A stretch of DNA of 64,000 nt from Alloyangia pacifica. Lineage in GTDB: Bacteria > Pseudomonadota > Alphaproteobacteria > Rhodobacterales > Rhodobacteraceae. This document shows, piece after piece, positions 8,638 to 16,486 of the stretch (position 1 is its first letter; every line of letters begins with the position of its first letter). A program made the translations under genes and the position numbers. The stretch spans positions 1-64,000 of the forward strand of contig NZ_FOZW01000012.1 in NCBI RefSeq assembly GCF_900116195.1, given 5' to 3'. The notes beneath the pieces were generated by a model that did not search any database, had not been told where the DNA came from, and saw only the letters and a list, made by a program, of their open reading frames with translations.

Positions 8638-9450
8638 TCAGTCCTTCCGGGTCAGGGTGAAGGTGGTGCCCCACGGATCGACCAGCGGGGTTTCCGCCGG
8701 AGTGCGGCTGCGGATGGCCTCGATCTCCTGCGCGGTGCCGCGCAGCTCGATCTCGGTCAGCCCTGTCGTCGGGCCGTTCTTCGGCCCGGCACCGCGGCTG
8801 TTCCAGATGTTCGAGGCGAGGTGGTGGTGATAGCCGCCCGAGCCGTAGAAGGTCGCGCCCGGGTAGTGGTTGGTCACCGCCATGCCGAGGGTTTCGGAAT
8901 AGAAGGCTTCCGCCGGGTCGAGCCGTCCGACCTGCAGGTGGACGTGACCCACCACGGTGCCCTCTGGTGCGCCCTGCCACTTGGTGGTCGCGCTGTTCGC
9001 GACGTCCTGCAGATCCAAATGGTTCGTGGCCATCTCGATCTCGTCGCCCTTGTATGTCCACTGATCCCGCGGGCGGTCGATGTAGATTTCGATGCCGTTG
9101 CCCTCGGGGTCGGCAAGGTAGAGCGCCTCGCTCACGAGGTGGTCCGAAGCGCCCTGCAGCGGGATGCGGGTCTCGGCCGCGTGGTGCAGCCAGGCGCCGA
9201 GATCGGCGCGCGAGGGCAGCAGGAAAGCAGTGTGGAAGAGCCCGGCCTCGCGCGGGGAGTGGTGCTGGGCGCTCTTGTCCTGACGCAGCGCGATGAGGCT
9301 GCGGCCATACGCACCGAAGCGGGCTTCGGTGCCGTCATCCGACAGCTTCTCGAGGCCGAGGGCGGTTTGGTAGAAGTTGCCGACCTTGGAGAGGTCGTTG
9401 ACGGTCAGGCTTACCTGGCCGATTTCGAGGGGGGCGTCGCTGGTTGCCAT
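8638..9450 (-). CDS. VOC-superfamily protein, catechol-2,3-dioxygenase-like (two-domain)
   Basis: 270 residues with two glyoxalase/bleomycin-resistance-type modules. The first (about 10-130) has QVSLTVNDLSKVGNFYQTAL, FHTAFLLPSRADL and DPEGNGIEIYID. The second (about 165-270) has GHVHLQVGRLDPAEAFYSET, the His cluster GGYHHHLASNIW, and DPWGTTFTLT. The layout fits CatE-like extradiol dioxygenases and related VOC proteins. The last metal ligand expected in a DPxGxxxE segment is clear in the first module but not in the second, so dioxygenase activity is not assured. A strong GGAGAGAG ribosome site precedes the ATG. It is co-transcribed with the quinone-repair GST, which suggests a role in handling a catechol or quinone. 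Confidence 0.85.
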   Translation of the reverse strand: MATSDAPLEIGQVSLTVNDLSKVGNFYQTALGLEKLSDDGTEARFGAYGRSLIALRQDKSAQHHSPREAGLFHTAFLLPSRADLGAWLHHAAETRIPLQGASDHLVSEALYLADPEGNGIEIYIDRPRDQWTYKGDEIEMATNHLDLQDVANSATTKWQGAPEGTVVGHVHLQVGRLDPAEAFYSETLGMAVTNHYPGATFYGSGGYHHHLASNIWNSRGAGPKNGPTTGLTEIELRGTAQEIEAIRSRTPAETPLVDPWGTTFTLTRKD

Positions 9451-9551
9451 GATCTCTCTCCGAATGCGTGTCCCGGTGTGCGGGCAAGGGGGGCAGCACT
9501 TGCTGCCGTTGCGGAGAATATGCGGGCTGGCCTTTCGGAAAGAAATGGCGA

Positions 9552-9574
9552 GTATGTGGTAATACTATCCATAC
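9552..9574. promoter_or_regulatory. Candidate LysR operator between the VOC gene and lysR
   Basis: The 141-bp divergent intergenic region contains GTATG (9552-9556) and CATAC (9570-9574) as an inverted repeat with a 13-base spacer, enclosing a T-N11-A arrangement typical of LysR boxes. It lies 18 bases before the lysR ATG, fitting autoregulation plus control of the VOC/GST pair. Confidence 0.5.
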
Positions 9575-9591
9575 AGCGTTCGGAATTTACG

Positions 9592-10488
9592 ATGGACATC
9601 GTTGACCAGATCCGCGCCTTCGTCGCCACCGCGCAGACCGGCTCCTTCACCGCCGCCGCCGAGCGCATGGGGGTGTCGAACCGGCTCACCTCAAAATACG
9701 TGGCGGAACTTGAGGCGCGTCTGGGCACGCGATTGTTGCAGCGCACCACGCGGCGGGTTGGTTTGACGCCGGCGGGCGAGAAACTTCTCGCCCGCGCCCC
9801 CGCTTGGCTCGAGGAGCTGGAGGATCTGCTTGGATCGGTCGAGCACGAGGCACGCGGGTTTTCCGGCGTGCTGCGGGTGGCGGCGCCGCTGACCTTCGGG
9901 GAGATTTATGCCGCTGACCTGCTCAGCCGTTTCGCGGCGCCGCATCCCGAGTTGTCGGTGGAACTGCGGCTGTCGGATGCCTACACGGATCTCGCGTTGG
10001 AGGGGATCGACCTGGCGTTCCGTATCGGGCGGCTCTCGGACAACACCCTGAAGGCGCGCAGGCTGTGCCGCTTCGGCATGAAGGTGGTGGCCGCGCCAGC
10101 CTATGTCGCCGAGCACGGCGCGCCGGACTCCGCCGAGGCGCTGGGCGGTCATGCCTGCATCCATGACAGCAACCAGCGCAGCCCGCGCTGGCGTTTCGGC
10201 TCGGAGGGGGCCGTGCGCGAGGTGCAGATTGCCAGCCGCTTCGCGGTCAACAGCGCTCGTGTGGCGCGGGACATGGCACTGGCGGGGCAGGGGGTCGCCT
10301 ACTGCCCCGAGTTCGTGGTGACGGCCGACATCGAGGCAGGCCGGCTTGTCGAGGTGCTGGCCGAGGTGGAAAAGCCTATGCACGACCTGCATGCGGTCTA
10401 TCTCGAGGGCGCGATGCTGCCGCGCAAGGTGCGCGCGCTGGTCGACTTTGCCGCGGAGGACGTGAAGACCCACCTGCTGGCGGGCTAG
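9592..10488 (+). CDS. LysR-family transcriptional regulator
   Basis: 298 residues from the ATG at 9592, where the family's usual N terminus begins (MDIVDQIRAFVATAQTGSFT). An HTH domain spans about 1-60 (AAAERMGVSNRLTSKYVAEL), then a linker helix and a LysR substrate-binding domain (about 90-295). The HTH and the Phe/Arg pattern in GIDLAFRIGRL resemble the large group that controls quinone- and aldehyde-responsive genes. It is divergent from the VOC/GST operon, which makes that operon its most likely target, with an aromatic or quinone effector as a reasonable guess. Its 3' end nearly touches the convergent lipB. Confidence 0.9.
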   Translation: MDIVDQIRAFVATAQTGSFTAAAERMGVSNRLTSKYVAELEARLGTRLLQRTTRRVGLTPAGEKLLARAPAWLEELEDLLGSVEHEARGFSGVLRVAAPLTFGEIYAADLLSRFAAPHPELSVELRLSDAYTDLALEGIDLAFRIGRLSDNTLKARRLCRFGMKVVAAPAYVAEHGAPDSAEALGGHACIHDSNQRSPRWRFGSEGAVREVQIASRFAVNSARVARDMALAGQGVAYCPEFVVTADIEAGRLVEVLAEVEKPMHDLHAVYLEGAMLPRKVRALVDFAAEDVKTHLLAG

Positions 10489-10489
10489 G

Positions 10490-11155
10490 TCAGCGGTCTT
10501 CAGGCTCGTCGCCGAAGGTCTCGTCGAAGCTGCGGCGCAGGGCGACATCCAGATCGTCCATAGTCACCGGCAAGCCAAGGTCGACCAGCGAGGTCACGCC
10601 GAATTCGGAGATGCCGCAGGGCACGATGCCGTCGAAGTGGCTCAGCTCCGGCTCGACGTTGATCGAGATGCCGTGAAAGCTCACCCATTTGCGCAGGCGG
10701 ATGCCGATGGCGGCGATCTTGTCCTCGGTCACCCGACCGTCGGCCAGCAGCGGCTTGTCGGGGCGTTCGACCCAAACGCCGACGCGACCCTCGCGGATGT
10801 GGCCGGTGATGTTGAACTCGGCGAGCGCGGCGATCACCCAACTCTCGAGCTGCTGCACGAAGCGGCGCACGTCGCGACCGCGCCGGCCCACGTCGAGCAT
10901 GACGTAGATCACGCGTTGGCCGGGCCCGTGGTAGGTGTACTGACCGCCGCGCTTGGTACCGAAGACCGGGAAGCGGTCTGGGTCGCGCAGGTCCTCGATC
11001 TTCGCCGAGGTGCCCGCGGTATAGAGTGGCGGATGCTCGACCAGCCAGATCAACTCATCGGCCTCGCCCGCGGCAATCGCCGCGGCGCGCTTCTCCATGA
11101 AGGCAACGGCTTCGTCGTAGCCGGTCAGCCCGTCTTTCGTGATCCACTCAACCAT
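10490..11155 (-). CDS. lipB: Octanoyl-[acyl carrier protein]-protein N-octanoyltransferase
   Basis: 221 residues from the ATG at 11155; upstream in-frame codons add unrelated sequence. LipB signatures are complete: [31 protein letters not shown], the catalytic Lys region [20 protein letters not shown] and the catalytic Cys in GIVPCGI. The enzyme moves octanoate from ACP to the lipoyl domains of the 2-oxoacid dehydrogenases and the glycine cleavage H protein. It stands alone, converging with lysR. Confidence 0.96.
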   Translation of the reverse strand: MVEWITKDGLTGYDEAVAFMEKRAAAIAAGEADELIWLVEHPPLYTAGTSAKIEDLRDPDRFPVFGTKRGGQYTYHGPGQRVIYVMLDVGRRGRDVRRFVQQLESWVIAALAEFNITGHIREGRVGVWVERPDKPLLADGRVTEDKIAAIGIRLRKWVSFHGISINVEPELSHFDGIVPCGISEFGVTSLVDLGLPVTMDDLDVALRRSFDETFGDEPEDR

Positions 11156-11308
11156 GTCAGAGCGCTTATGGTTAATCTCTTGACTCGTCAATGCGCGAGG
11201 GGGGACAGTATTTTCAGGATTCACTAACAATTTTTTATCTATTTCCAAAGTCTAATTTACGGGCTCGATGGCCCCTGAAAATGAAGAAGAATTTGGAGGA
11301 ATCTCAAT

Positions 11309-12997
11309 ATGAAGCGTCATTCACTGATCGGGATGGTTTGTGCCAGTCTCGCCCTGACGCCGATTCCCGCACTCGCCGACAACGCGTTTGTTGGTGGTCT
11401 CGTTGGCGGTATCATCGGCAGTGCCATTGCAAATCAGCCCAGGCAAAAAGTCGTTAAACGCACGTATGTTGCGCCCCGTGCAAGCTCGCCAAGTGTCTCG
11501 TCTGCGGCACGCGAGGCCAATCGCACCACGCAGACGGCCCTGAATTACTTCGGGTTCAATTCCGGTACGCCTGATGGAATAATGGGCAGCAAGTCTCGGG
11601 CAGCGATTTCTTCTTTCCAGGCGCACATGGGATATGCGCCCACGGGGCAGTTGACCGAATATGAACGCGATTTCCTGGTGGGCTCCTATCGCCGCGCTCA
11701 GGCAGGCGGCCCGGCGACATCGCAGCAGATCGCACAGAATCCGCAGGGCGTGCGCGGGCTGCTGATCGCGTACCGCGATGAGCAGATGAACGGCACGGGC
11801 TATGGGGCCACCTCGGCGATCGCTGGCAGCTACGGCCTGCCCGCAGTGGTCGCGGCGGCGGTGAACGAGATCGCCAAGAGCTCGGATCCCTCGGCGGAGC
11901 AACTGGTGCAGCGCTCGGGATTCATCCAGCTTTCGGATATCAACGGCGATGGCCAGACGGACTACATCCTCGACACCTCGGTGACCGGATCGGCCTTCTG
12001 GTGCAACGCCCAGAGCTGCGCGGTGCGAGTCTTCGCCTCGACCCCCGAGGGATATGAGCGCAACGATTTCCAGGCCTTCAATGTGACGCCTGCAATGTTC
12101 ACCTGCCAGCGGGGGACCTGCTCGAAGACCGGCCCGGCTCAGCCTCAGATGGCGCTGCAGCCGGTGCAGCCCGCGCCGGTTCAGCCTCAGGCACCGCAAA
12201 CGCAGATGGCCTCGGCCGCAACCCCGGTGCCCTCGGCACAACCTGTCGTCCAGGGCGGGGCGCTGGCCGAGGCGCCGGCGATTCCCAATTTCTTCGGCGA
12301 AGCTCCGGTGCAGGCCTCGCTGCAGTCCCAGTGCAACACGCTCAGCCTGATGACCACCACCAACGGTGGCTACATCACCGAGGCGACGATGACCGATGCG
12401 TCGGCCGCGCTCGCCGAACAGCTGTGCCTTGCTCGCAGCTATGCCATCGCGCAGGGCGAGGCGCTGATCGCCAAGGTTCCGGGCGCCACGCCGGCGCAGA
12501 TCGCGGCGCAATGCGCGGGCTTCGGCGATGTTCTGCACGCGCAGGTCGCCGCCGTGTCGGTGAAGGCGCGGGATGAGGTCCTGTCGGACGCAAAGGCCTT
12601 TATCCTGAGTTCGGGAATGTCGCCGGCTCAGCTCGAGAAGACTGCGCAGATCTGTCTCGCGGCGGGCTACAAGGGAGATGACCTCGATGCGGCCGTGGGC
12701 TCGGCCCTGCTGCTGGTTGCGCTGGGGCAGGCGCCCTACGCCGAACTGGTTGGCCACCATTTGAGCCAGGGCTTCGGCGCAGCGCGGCGTGCCGATCTTT
12801 CGCTCGCCTGGTACGCGCAGGCTCTCGACGCGCTCGACGCCGGGGCGACGCCGGTATTCTCACCGGGCCTTCCGGAGAGAGCCGGGCTGCTCCGCAAGGC
12901 CTCGGTGATGCTGGGAGGTGGGCGACCGGAGTCCGATGCGCCCTCCGTCGTCACCCAGGCCGGTGCCACGATCCCGACCTTCAACGTTAGTGAATGA
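11309..12997 (+). CDS. Exported protein with peptidoglycan-binding-like domain, glycine zipper and calcium-type loop
   Basis: 562 residues. A signal peptide (about 1-23) ends at PALADN. A glycine-zipper segment GGLVGGIIGSAIANQ follows. Residues about 65-110 match a PG_binding_1 repeat (ALNYFGFNSGTPDGIMGSKSRAAISSFQ). A middle part holds DINGDGQTDYILDTS, a DxNxDGxxD loop as in calcium-binding folds, and four cysteines in FWCNAQSCAV and FTCQRGTCS that could form two disulfides. Then comes a Pro/Gln-rich linker (about 275-330) and a helical, repeat-like C-terminal region. The GGAGGAA ribosome site is strong. It probably acts in the periplasm or envelope. No precise function is known to me, and it appears to be a single gene. 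Confidence 0.8.
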   Translation: MKRHSLIGMVCASLALTPIPALADNAFVGGLVGGIIGSAIANQPRQKVVKRTYVAPRASSPSVSSAAREANRTTQTALNYFGFNSGTPDGIMGSKSRAAISSFQAHMGYAPTGQLTEYERDFLVGSYRRAQAGGPATSQQIAQNPQGVRGLLIAYRDEQMNGTGYGATSAIAGSYGLPAVVAAAVNEIAKSSDPSAEQLVQRSGFIQLSDINGDGQTDYILDTSVTGSAFWCNAQSCAVRVFASTPEGYERNDFQAFNVTPAMFTCQRGTCSKTGPAQPQMALQPVQPAPVQPQAPQTQMASAATPVPSAQPVVQGGALAEAPAIPNFFGEAPVQASLQSQCNTLSLMTTTNGGYITEATMTDASAALAEQLCLARSYAIAQGEALIAKVPGATPAQIAAQCAGFGDVLHAQVAAVSVKARDEVLSDAKAFILSSGMSPAQLEKTAQICLAAGYKGDDLDAAVGSALLLVALGQAPYAELVGHHLSQGFGAARRADLSLAWYAQALDALDAGATPVFSPGLPERAGLLRKASVMLGGGRPESDAPSVVTQAGATIPTFNVSE

Positions 12998-13021
12998 GGC
13001 GGAAAAGAGCCTGACTCAACG

Positions 13022-13048
13022 TGGGCCGGCGCGCTGCGCGCCGGCCCA
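13022..13048. terminator. Perfect 12-bp hairpin after the exported-protein gene
   Basis: TGGGCCGGCGCG (13022-13033) and CGCGCCGGCCCA (13037-13048) form a perfect stem with a 3-base loop, 25 bases after the stop codon. There is no clear T run, so it may work as a barrier or mRNA-stabilising hairpin rather than a classical terminator. Confidence 0.65.
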
Positions 13049-13156
13049 ACTCATGGTTGCCGTAAGGTCGCGCAAACTTTTCGCAGAAAGGTTCGATTTT
13101 CCTCTTCACATCCCCCGCGGGCTTCGTTAGAGACCGCTTCACCAAGCCTAGACAGT

Positions 13157-13243
13157 GCGGTCGTGGCGGAATTGGTAGACGCGCAGCGTTGAGGTCGCTG
13201 TGGGGTAACTCCCGTGGAAGTTCGAGTCTTCTCGACCGCACCA
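13157..13243 (+). tRNA. tRNA-Leu (GAG)
   Basis: An 87-base type II tRNA with acceptor stem GCGGTCG/CGACCGC, D-loop AATTGGTAGACGC, anticodon loop TTGAGGT within CAGCG/CGCTG, a long variable arm, T loop TTCGAGT and encoded CCA. The anticodon GAG reads CUC and CUU leucine codons. Confidence 0.95.
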
Positions 13244-13245
13244 TC

Positions 13246-13279
13246 TAAGCCTAGCAAGGTTTTGACATTGCTAGGCTTA
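13246..13279. terminator. Perfect 12-bp stem-loop directly after tRNA-Leu
   Basis: TAAGCCTAGCAA (13246-13257) and TTGCTAGGCTTA (13268-13279) pair perfectly around a 10-base loop, starting three bases after the tRNA CCA. The likely role is termination of the tRNA transcript, although no long T tract follows. Confidence 0.7.
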
Positions 13280-13839
13280 CGCCGAGATGAGCGGCAGTCT
13301 TCCGATACCATCAAGTGGCAAGACTGGCATTGTCAGAGCTTCATTAGATGCGCGTGATCATCTTTCTGAAGCGCCTGTTCGGCCTTCTCAAATTCAGCCG
13401 GCGTCTCCCCGATCTTGACCTGTTTGTCGGCGGTATCGCCAAGGTTGCGGCATTGGCGCAGGCGAAGCTGAAAAAAGTCCCTGAATTTGAAGTGTTGCGT
13501 TCACGGGCCTCCATGGATCAGCAGCGCTGACCCGCTTGCGAACTCCTCGTCGAGCCCGAGAAGGCAATGATCTCTTATAGGTAGCCTCTACACCCTCTCG
13601 GGCACAGAGCTGCAAAACGCAGCTTGCTGGCATGTGCCCTGACCGGCTGCGCCGACCACGTGGGCCGCACAGGGTGTTGAGTAGGGCCGGTTGGCTGGCT
13701 CGCCCGATCACGCAGAATCCCTTGATCGCCCGCGCGGGCGACGGTCGGTGCGCCCACGCGGTCTGATCGTATCCACCTGCCCGGCGCGGTGACCGTGATC
13801 CGCAACGGACGCCGTATCGTTGATCGTCCGGGAATGCAG
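13280..13839. other. Gene-poor stretch with possible vestiges
   Basis: About 560 bases with no convincing gene. On the minus strand at about 13325-13495 an open frame reads FRDFFQLRLRQCRNLGDTAD and ends at a stop, but it has no usable start. On the plus strand at about 13767-13850 a short tail reads HLPGAVTVIRNGRRIVDRPG and then stops. Both have protein-like composition and could be ends of decayed genes. A 60-codon frame at 13348-13530 lacks a good ribosome site and has no recognisable family. Confidence 0.45.
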
Positions 13840-14916
13840 TCAGCTTAGTCGTCCGGTCTCGGGCTGAAGTCCGGAGAAGTGTACCGACCCGCTCTTCTCC
13901 ATGCGCCGCAATTGCTCCGCAGCGCGTTGGTCGAAGGCAACATTCCGATCCGCTGCAAGGGTGTCGCTGGGAATCCTGTGCGTGTCACCATGTCTGACCG
14001 TGGCCAGCAGCTCGCGATGGCTGGGGAGGTCGGGCTGCAGAGCTCCCGCGCCGGTTTGGGGCCGATGTTCCAATGCGTTTGCGGTAGCATCACCGGCGTG
14101 GGTCTGCAGACTGCGCGCGGCAATCAGTGCGGCCTCCGTGCGGTTCTTGGCCCCGAGCTTGCGCATCACCTGCCGTACATGAAGCTTCACCGTCGCCTCG
14201 GTGGTGTCCAAGACGCGGGCAATCTCCTTGTTCGACCGAGCTTGAGAGAGGTGATCCAGCACGGCCATCTGCCGCGGAGTCAATTCGGCGAGGTCGGGTT
14301 CTTCGCTGTCACCCCCGGCGTCGCGGCGCTCTTGCGAGAGCCTCTTGTCGAGGCGGGGTGGCTCCAGGGCCTCCGCCGATCGGGAAGCTGCGCCTTGACT
14401 GCCGGACGATCCTCCGGAGAGGTCGGGCAGTTGCTCCGGCCTGCCGGGCGGCGGGTCGTCCGGATCCTGGGACGAGTCCGACGACCTCATCTGGTCCAGA
14501 ACCGATGGCGGGACGAAGATCCCGCCATGCAGCGTGAGATCCAGCGACTTCAGCGCAACCGCTGGATCGGTCGCCGCCGGGACCACGCCCCGCGCGCCAG
14601 CCTCCAGGGCGCCGCGCACGAACTCGGCGCTGGCGATCTCGCAAAATACGACAACCGGCCCGAGGCGCGTCGTTTGGCTTAGTTTCTGGACGATGCTGAA
14701 CCAGATGGACTGGCTGCTGCTGGCGCCAGTATTGATGACGCACATCCCCCCTTGAGCCTGGGGGAAGATATCGTCGCTGTCGCTGGCCGCCACCTCTTCG
14801 ATCCGCAGCCTGTGAAGGCGTGCAAAGCCTGAGAGAAATTGCGATAACTGCGCTCGGGTCAGCGGCATTTCATCGACGATGTACAGAGTCGGTTCCTGTG
14901 AGTTCGACATGCTCAT
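13840..14916 (-). CDS. LuxR-type regulator with a degenerate (pseudo) receiver domain
   Basis: 358 residues. The N-terminal 125 residues have the fold pattern of a response-regulator receiver (TLYIVDEMPLTRAQLSQFLS, GALEAGARGVVPAA), but the phospho-acceptor position at the end of strand 3 reads GMCVINTGASS instead of an Asp, and the conserved Lys is missing. A Pro/Ser/Gly-rich linker (about 150-205) follows, then a LuxR HTH: ELTPRQMAVLDHLSQARSNK through TEATVKLHVRQVMRKLGAKN. About 95 C-terminal residues are of unknown type. It likely binds DNA without phosphorylation control. It lies just downstream of the type I secretion operon in the same orientation and may regulate that locus. Confidence 0.85.
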   Translation of the reverse strand: MSMSNSQEPTLYIVDEMPLTRAQLSQFLSGFARLHRLRIEEVAASDSDDIFPQAQGGMCVINTGASSSQSIWFSIVQKLSQTTRLGPVVVFCEIASAEFVRGALEAGARGVVPAATDPAVALKSLDLTLHGGIFVPPSVLDQMRSSDSSQDPDDPPPGRPEQLPDLSGGSSGSQGAASRSAEALEPPRLDKRLSQERRDAGGDSEEPDLAELTPRQMAVLDHLSQARSNKEIARVLDTTEATVKLHVRQVMRKLGAKNRTEAALIAARSLQTHAGDATANALEHRPQTGAGALQPDLPSHRELLATVRHGDTHRIPSDTLAADRNVAFDQRAAEQLRRMEKSGSVHFSGLQPETGRLS

Positions 14917-15115
14917 CTCACCGACCTGTCGAAATGGATTTCAACCATTTTCTGAATGTCATTTAATATGCCCCCCCGAGAACTTCTTTATGAATGTTTC
15001 ATTCCAAATATAGAATTTTATCCCTGACCATAAGTATAGCATCTGGGTAATACAGAATGCTTTGCAATATACCTTAAGGTGTGCGCTTGGCGGATTGCCG
15101 CTGAAAACAGCGCTT
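14917..15115. promoter_or_regulatory. AT-rich intergenic region upstream of the LuxR-type gene
   Basis: About 200 bases with visibly lower GC than the surroundings (runs such as ATTTAATATG and AATATAGAATTTTATC) lie between the adaptor gene stop and the regulator start. A small hairpin, CGCTG/CAGCG, is close to the adaptor stop. The region probably holds the promoter of the regulator, but no box can be assigned with confidence. Confidence 0.45.
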
Positions 15116-16486
15116 TTATACCTCACGCATGGCGTTCTGCAGCAGATCCCGGATCGGCTCGAGCAGGTAGCTCCCCATCGATCTTTCGCGGGTCACGATC
15201 AGGACGCTGACCAGCATGCCCGAGCGCAGGTCGATCCCCAGCTCGCTGATTTCGCCGGCGTCCACTTCGACACGTATGGGATAGTACGCGGTGCCGCCTG
15301 GTTCCCTGATGCTGGTGTCTGCAGAAACCATCGTGACCTGCCCTTCGATCCTTGGAAGGGTCCGGCCGGAATAGGCCGAGATGCGCAATTGCGCAGTCAT
15401 GCCGGGCGCAACCGCATCGATATCGTTCGGCGCAACCTGGGCGTCGATCAGCAGCCCTTCTCTGACGGGAACCACGTCGAGCACCGGCTGCCCGGGCTGC
15501 AGGATCTCTCCGGCATTTCTCACCCTGAGATTGGAGATCGTGCCATCAACCGGGGCGACCAGTCGCTCGCGATCCAAAATGGCCTGCAGGGCGGAAAGCC
15601 GCTGCGCGATCTCGGCCAGTTCCTTGCGGGCTTCCGAGGCGCGGATGGCGAGCTTTTCGGACTCCTCCGCATCGCGTGCCTTGAGGTTCAACTCGATCTC
15701 GCCGATTTCCTGGCGGGCTTCGGCCATCTTGGTGAGGTAGCTCCCACGGAGCCCTCGGAGTTCGGCAATGGCGCGCCGCAGCCGGAGCACCTCGGCCTTG
15801 GCCGCCAGCCCCTTCTCCAAGAGCGAGGTCTTGTCAGCGAGTTCCTCGCGCATCAGGGCAAGTTGTTCGGCGGCGCTCTCCGCCTGGAGCCTGTGTCCGC
15901 TGAGCGTTTCTGAAAGCTGCGAGATGCGCTGTTCGAAGACCCGCTGCTGCGCCACGCGCAAGGCCCGCCGCGCGGCGAAGGTCTGCTGCTCCCCTGCAAG
16001 GACCGAGGAGAGGCCCGGAGTATCGCTGCTCAGGTCCTCGGGCAAGTCGAGGGCGTCGCTGCCTGCCAGTTCAGCGACGAGCCTGGCCTGCTCGGCCAAC
16101 AGCGACAGCCGGCGGTCGGCAAGCACCGCCGCCTCCGCCCGGGTCGCTGTCACGTCGACCGTCAGCAGGATGTCGCCGGCGCGCACACGGTCACCGTCAC
16201 GCACGCGGATGTTGCTGACCAGTCCGCCTTCGAGGTGTTCGATCGAACGTACGCCGCTGTCGGGACTGATCCGCCCCGGGGCGATTGCGCCGCCCGCAAG
16301 AGGGGCCATCGACCCCCACCAGCCCAATCCGCCGAGAAAGACCGCCATGACCAACAGGCCCGCGCGGCGCGGGGCGCGGATCGCCTCGGAGAGGCTGCGG
16401 TTGTCTTCTGTGACGCCGTGATCGGGCGCGTTTTCAGACGCTCGAACCCTCTGGCCGCTTGGCGGATACGCGTGTGCGATGGTCAT
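15116..16486 (-). CDS. Type I secretion periplasmic adaptor (HlyD family)
   Basis: 456 residues. A cytoplasmic N-terminal tail is followed by one membrane helix (about 42-65, AGLLVMAVFLGGLGWWGSMA), the lipoyl half-motif GLVSNIRVRDGDRVRAGDIL, a long alpha-helical hairpin with coiled-coil character (about 110-290), a second lipoyl half, LVAPVDGTISNLRV, and a C-terminal beta domain. This is the PrtE/HlyD type that joins an inner-membrane ABC exporter to a TolC-like channel. Its ATG overlaps the stop of the upstream ABC gene (ATGA), so the two are translationally coupled. No TolC gene is in the window. Confidence 0.93.
   Translation of the reverse strand: MTIAHAYPPSGQRVRASENAPDHGVTEDNRSLSEAIRAPRRAGLLVMAVFLGGLGWWGSMAPLAGGAIAPGRISPDSGVRSIEHLEGGLVSNIRVRDGDRVRAGDILLTVDVTATRAEAAVLADRRLSLLAEQARLVAELAGSDALDLPEDLSSDTPGLSSVLAGEQQTFAARRALRVAQQRVFEQRISQLSETLSGHRLQAESAAEQLALMREELADKTSLLEKGLAAKAEVLRLRRAIAELRGLRGSYLTKMAEARQEIGEIELNLKARDAEESEKLAIRASEARKELAEIAQRLSALQAILDRERLVAPVDGTISNLRVRNAGEILQPGQPVLDVVPVREGLLIDAQVAPNDIDAVAPGMTAQLRISAYSGRTLPRIEGQVTMVSADTSIREPGGTAYYPIRVEVDAGEISELGIDLRSGMLVSVLIVTRERSMGSYLLEPIRDLLQNAMREV

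Noticed and set aside
13348-13530. 60-codon frame after tRNA-Leu
   Set aside because: No ribosome site and no family; the opposite strand shows equally protein-like text, so neither can be supported as a gene.
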